A DNA stretch of 33,733 nt from a virus, in IMG/VR virus record IMGVR_UViG_3300028785_000029, positions 1 through 33,733 of that record, one strand, 5' to 3'. The notes beneath the pieces are model-generated. The model was not told where the DNA came from, made no database searches, and saw nothing but the letters and a program-made list of their open reading frames with translations. Below are positions 33,474 through 33,733 of the stretch, in pieces. A program made the translations under genes and the position numbers. Each line of letters starts with the position of its first letter. Within the stretch, counting starts at the first letter, position 1.

Positions 33474-33733
33474 CTAGTTCGCCAGGGCTTTTTCGATGAT
33501 CCCTGGCAGTTGAGTTTCAGTGGCGCCATTCGGGATGTGGATCTCCTCAGCCCATGAAGGCCAGAAGATCGAAAGAGCACCACCAAGTTTCACTTCGTCA
33601 TGCCAGATGTCAGGATGATCCTGCCATTGGACTGCCTTGACCAAGTGTTCATTCACATAGGCGATAGCGCCTATGTCATCTCGAACCAGAGCATAACCGG
33701 CATCATGGATCTGAGCGCAGGGGCGAATATCGA
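33474..33733 (-). CDS. Family A DNA polymerase, C-terminal fragment (N4 gp39 type)
   Basis: The minus-strand frame is open from the window edge and stops at 33474; an apparent GTG at 33656 is not the real start. The 85 visible residues begin DIRPCAQIHDAGYAL. QIHDAG corresponds to motif C of family A polymerases (QVHDE-type), with the catalytic Asp that binds metal; here Ala replaces the usual Glu after Asp. The final 60 residues have the mixed helical end typical of this domain (VKAVQWQDHPDIWHDEVKLG). It is at the N4 gp39 position, just upstream of gp40- to gp45-like genes. The rest of the enzyme is beyond the window. Confidence 0.85.
   Translation of the reverse strand, partial: DIRPCAQIHDAGYALVRDDIGAIAYVNEHLVKAVQWQDHPDIWHDEVKLGGALSIFWPSWAEEIHIPNGATETQLPGIIEKALAN
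33655..33676. repeat. Perfect inverted repeat inside the DNA polymerase gene
   Basis: ACATAGGCG (33655-33663) and CGCCTATGT (33668-33676) are perfect inverted repeats with a 4-base ATAG centre, lying within the polymerase coding sequence after motif C. It may be chance, since the encoded residues (DDIGAIAYV) are unremarkable. Confidence 0.4.

Noticed and set aside
1-33733. CRISPR arrays, tRNA genes, integrase or insertion sequences
   Set aside because: No regularly spaced repeats, tRNA cloverleaf patterns, recombinase motifs or transposase genes were noticed by reading; a computed search was not possible.

Overview
This window is part of the genome of a lytic tailed phage of the Escherichia phage N4 type (family Schitoviridae), a short-tailed phage that carries its own giant RNA polymerase inside the virion. 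Three features support this assignment. There is a single coding region of about 3,530 codons carrying single-subunit RNA polymerase motifs with N4-like spacing, an N4-gp56-type major capsid protein, and an N4-like replication block with an N4-type single-stranded DNA-binding protein. The DNA is fairly GC-rich. The host is probably a GC-rich proteobacterium; an alphaproteobacterium is possible because the holin resembles the 3TM type seen next to gene transfer agents, but this is a weak inference. No integrase, repressor, tRNA, CRISPR array or insertion sequence was seen.

Plus strand, 1 to 26970, late (virion and lysis) genes in the 5' to 3' direction: the end of an appendage protein; a coiled-coil protein and an overlapping receptor-binding fibre protein; a small fibre-associated protein; a hairpin and promoter-like site; a triple-repeat structural protein; a lysis cassette (GH108 muramidase with a C-terminal membrane segment, 3TM holin, and a small membrane/coiled-coil protein) joined by ATGA overlaps; portal; a small head-region protein; scaffold; major capsid protein; terminator; a LEM/HeH-like protein; terminator; then four genes for internal or ejected proteins (a helical protein, a large protein with a hydrophobic glycine-rich region, a glycine-rich protein, and a protein with a lytic transglycosylase domain), and finally the virion RNA polymerase.

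A perfect inverted-repeat terminator at 26975-27004 sits where the two transcription units converge. Minus strand, 33733 down to 26992, middle (replication) genes: the end of a family A DNA polymerase, an unknown protein, a PD-(D/E)XK nuclease, an ATPase/archaeo-eukaryotic-type primase fusion, a RecA-like P-loop ATPase, SSB, a RuvC-like resolvase, an unknown acidic-tailed protein, and a 50-residue membrane protein.

In the N4 model the virion polymerase is injected with the DNA and transcribes early genes, a second phage polymerase transcribes middle genes such as those on the minus strand, and host RNA polymerase aided by phage SSB transcribes the late genes. The layout fits that plan. The most interesting points are a zinc-peptidase-like HExxH site embedded in the virion polymerase, a muramidase tethered by its C-terminus with no visible export signal, a scaffold with the same short motif at both ends, an out-of-frame overlap between a coiled-coil gene and the fibre gene, and several unusual intergenic repeats. 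No stretch over 300 bases lacks a gene; the largest gaps (1836-1961 and 16249-16365) both hold regulatory-looking structure.
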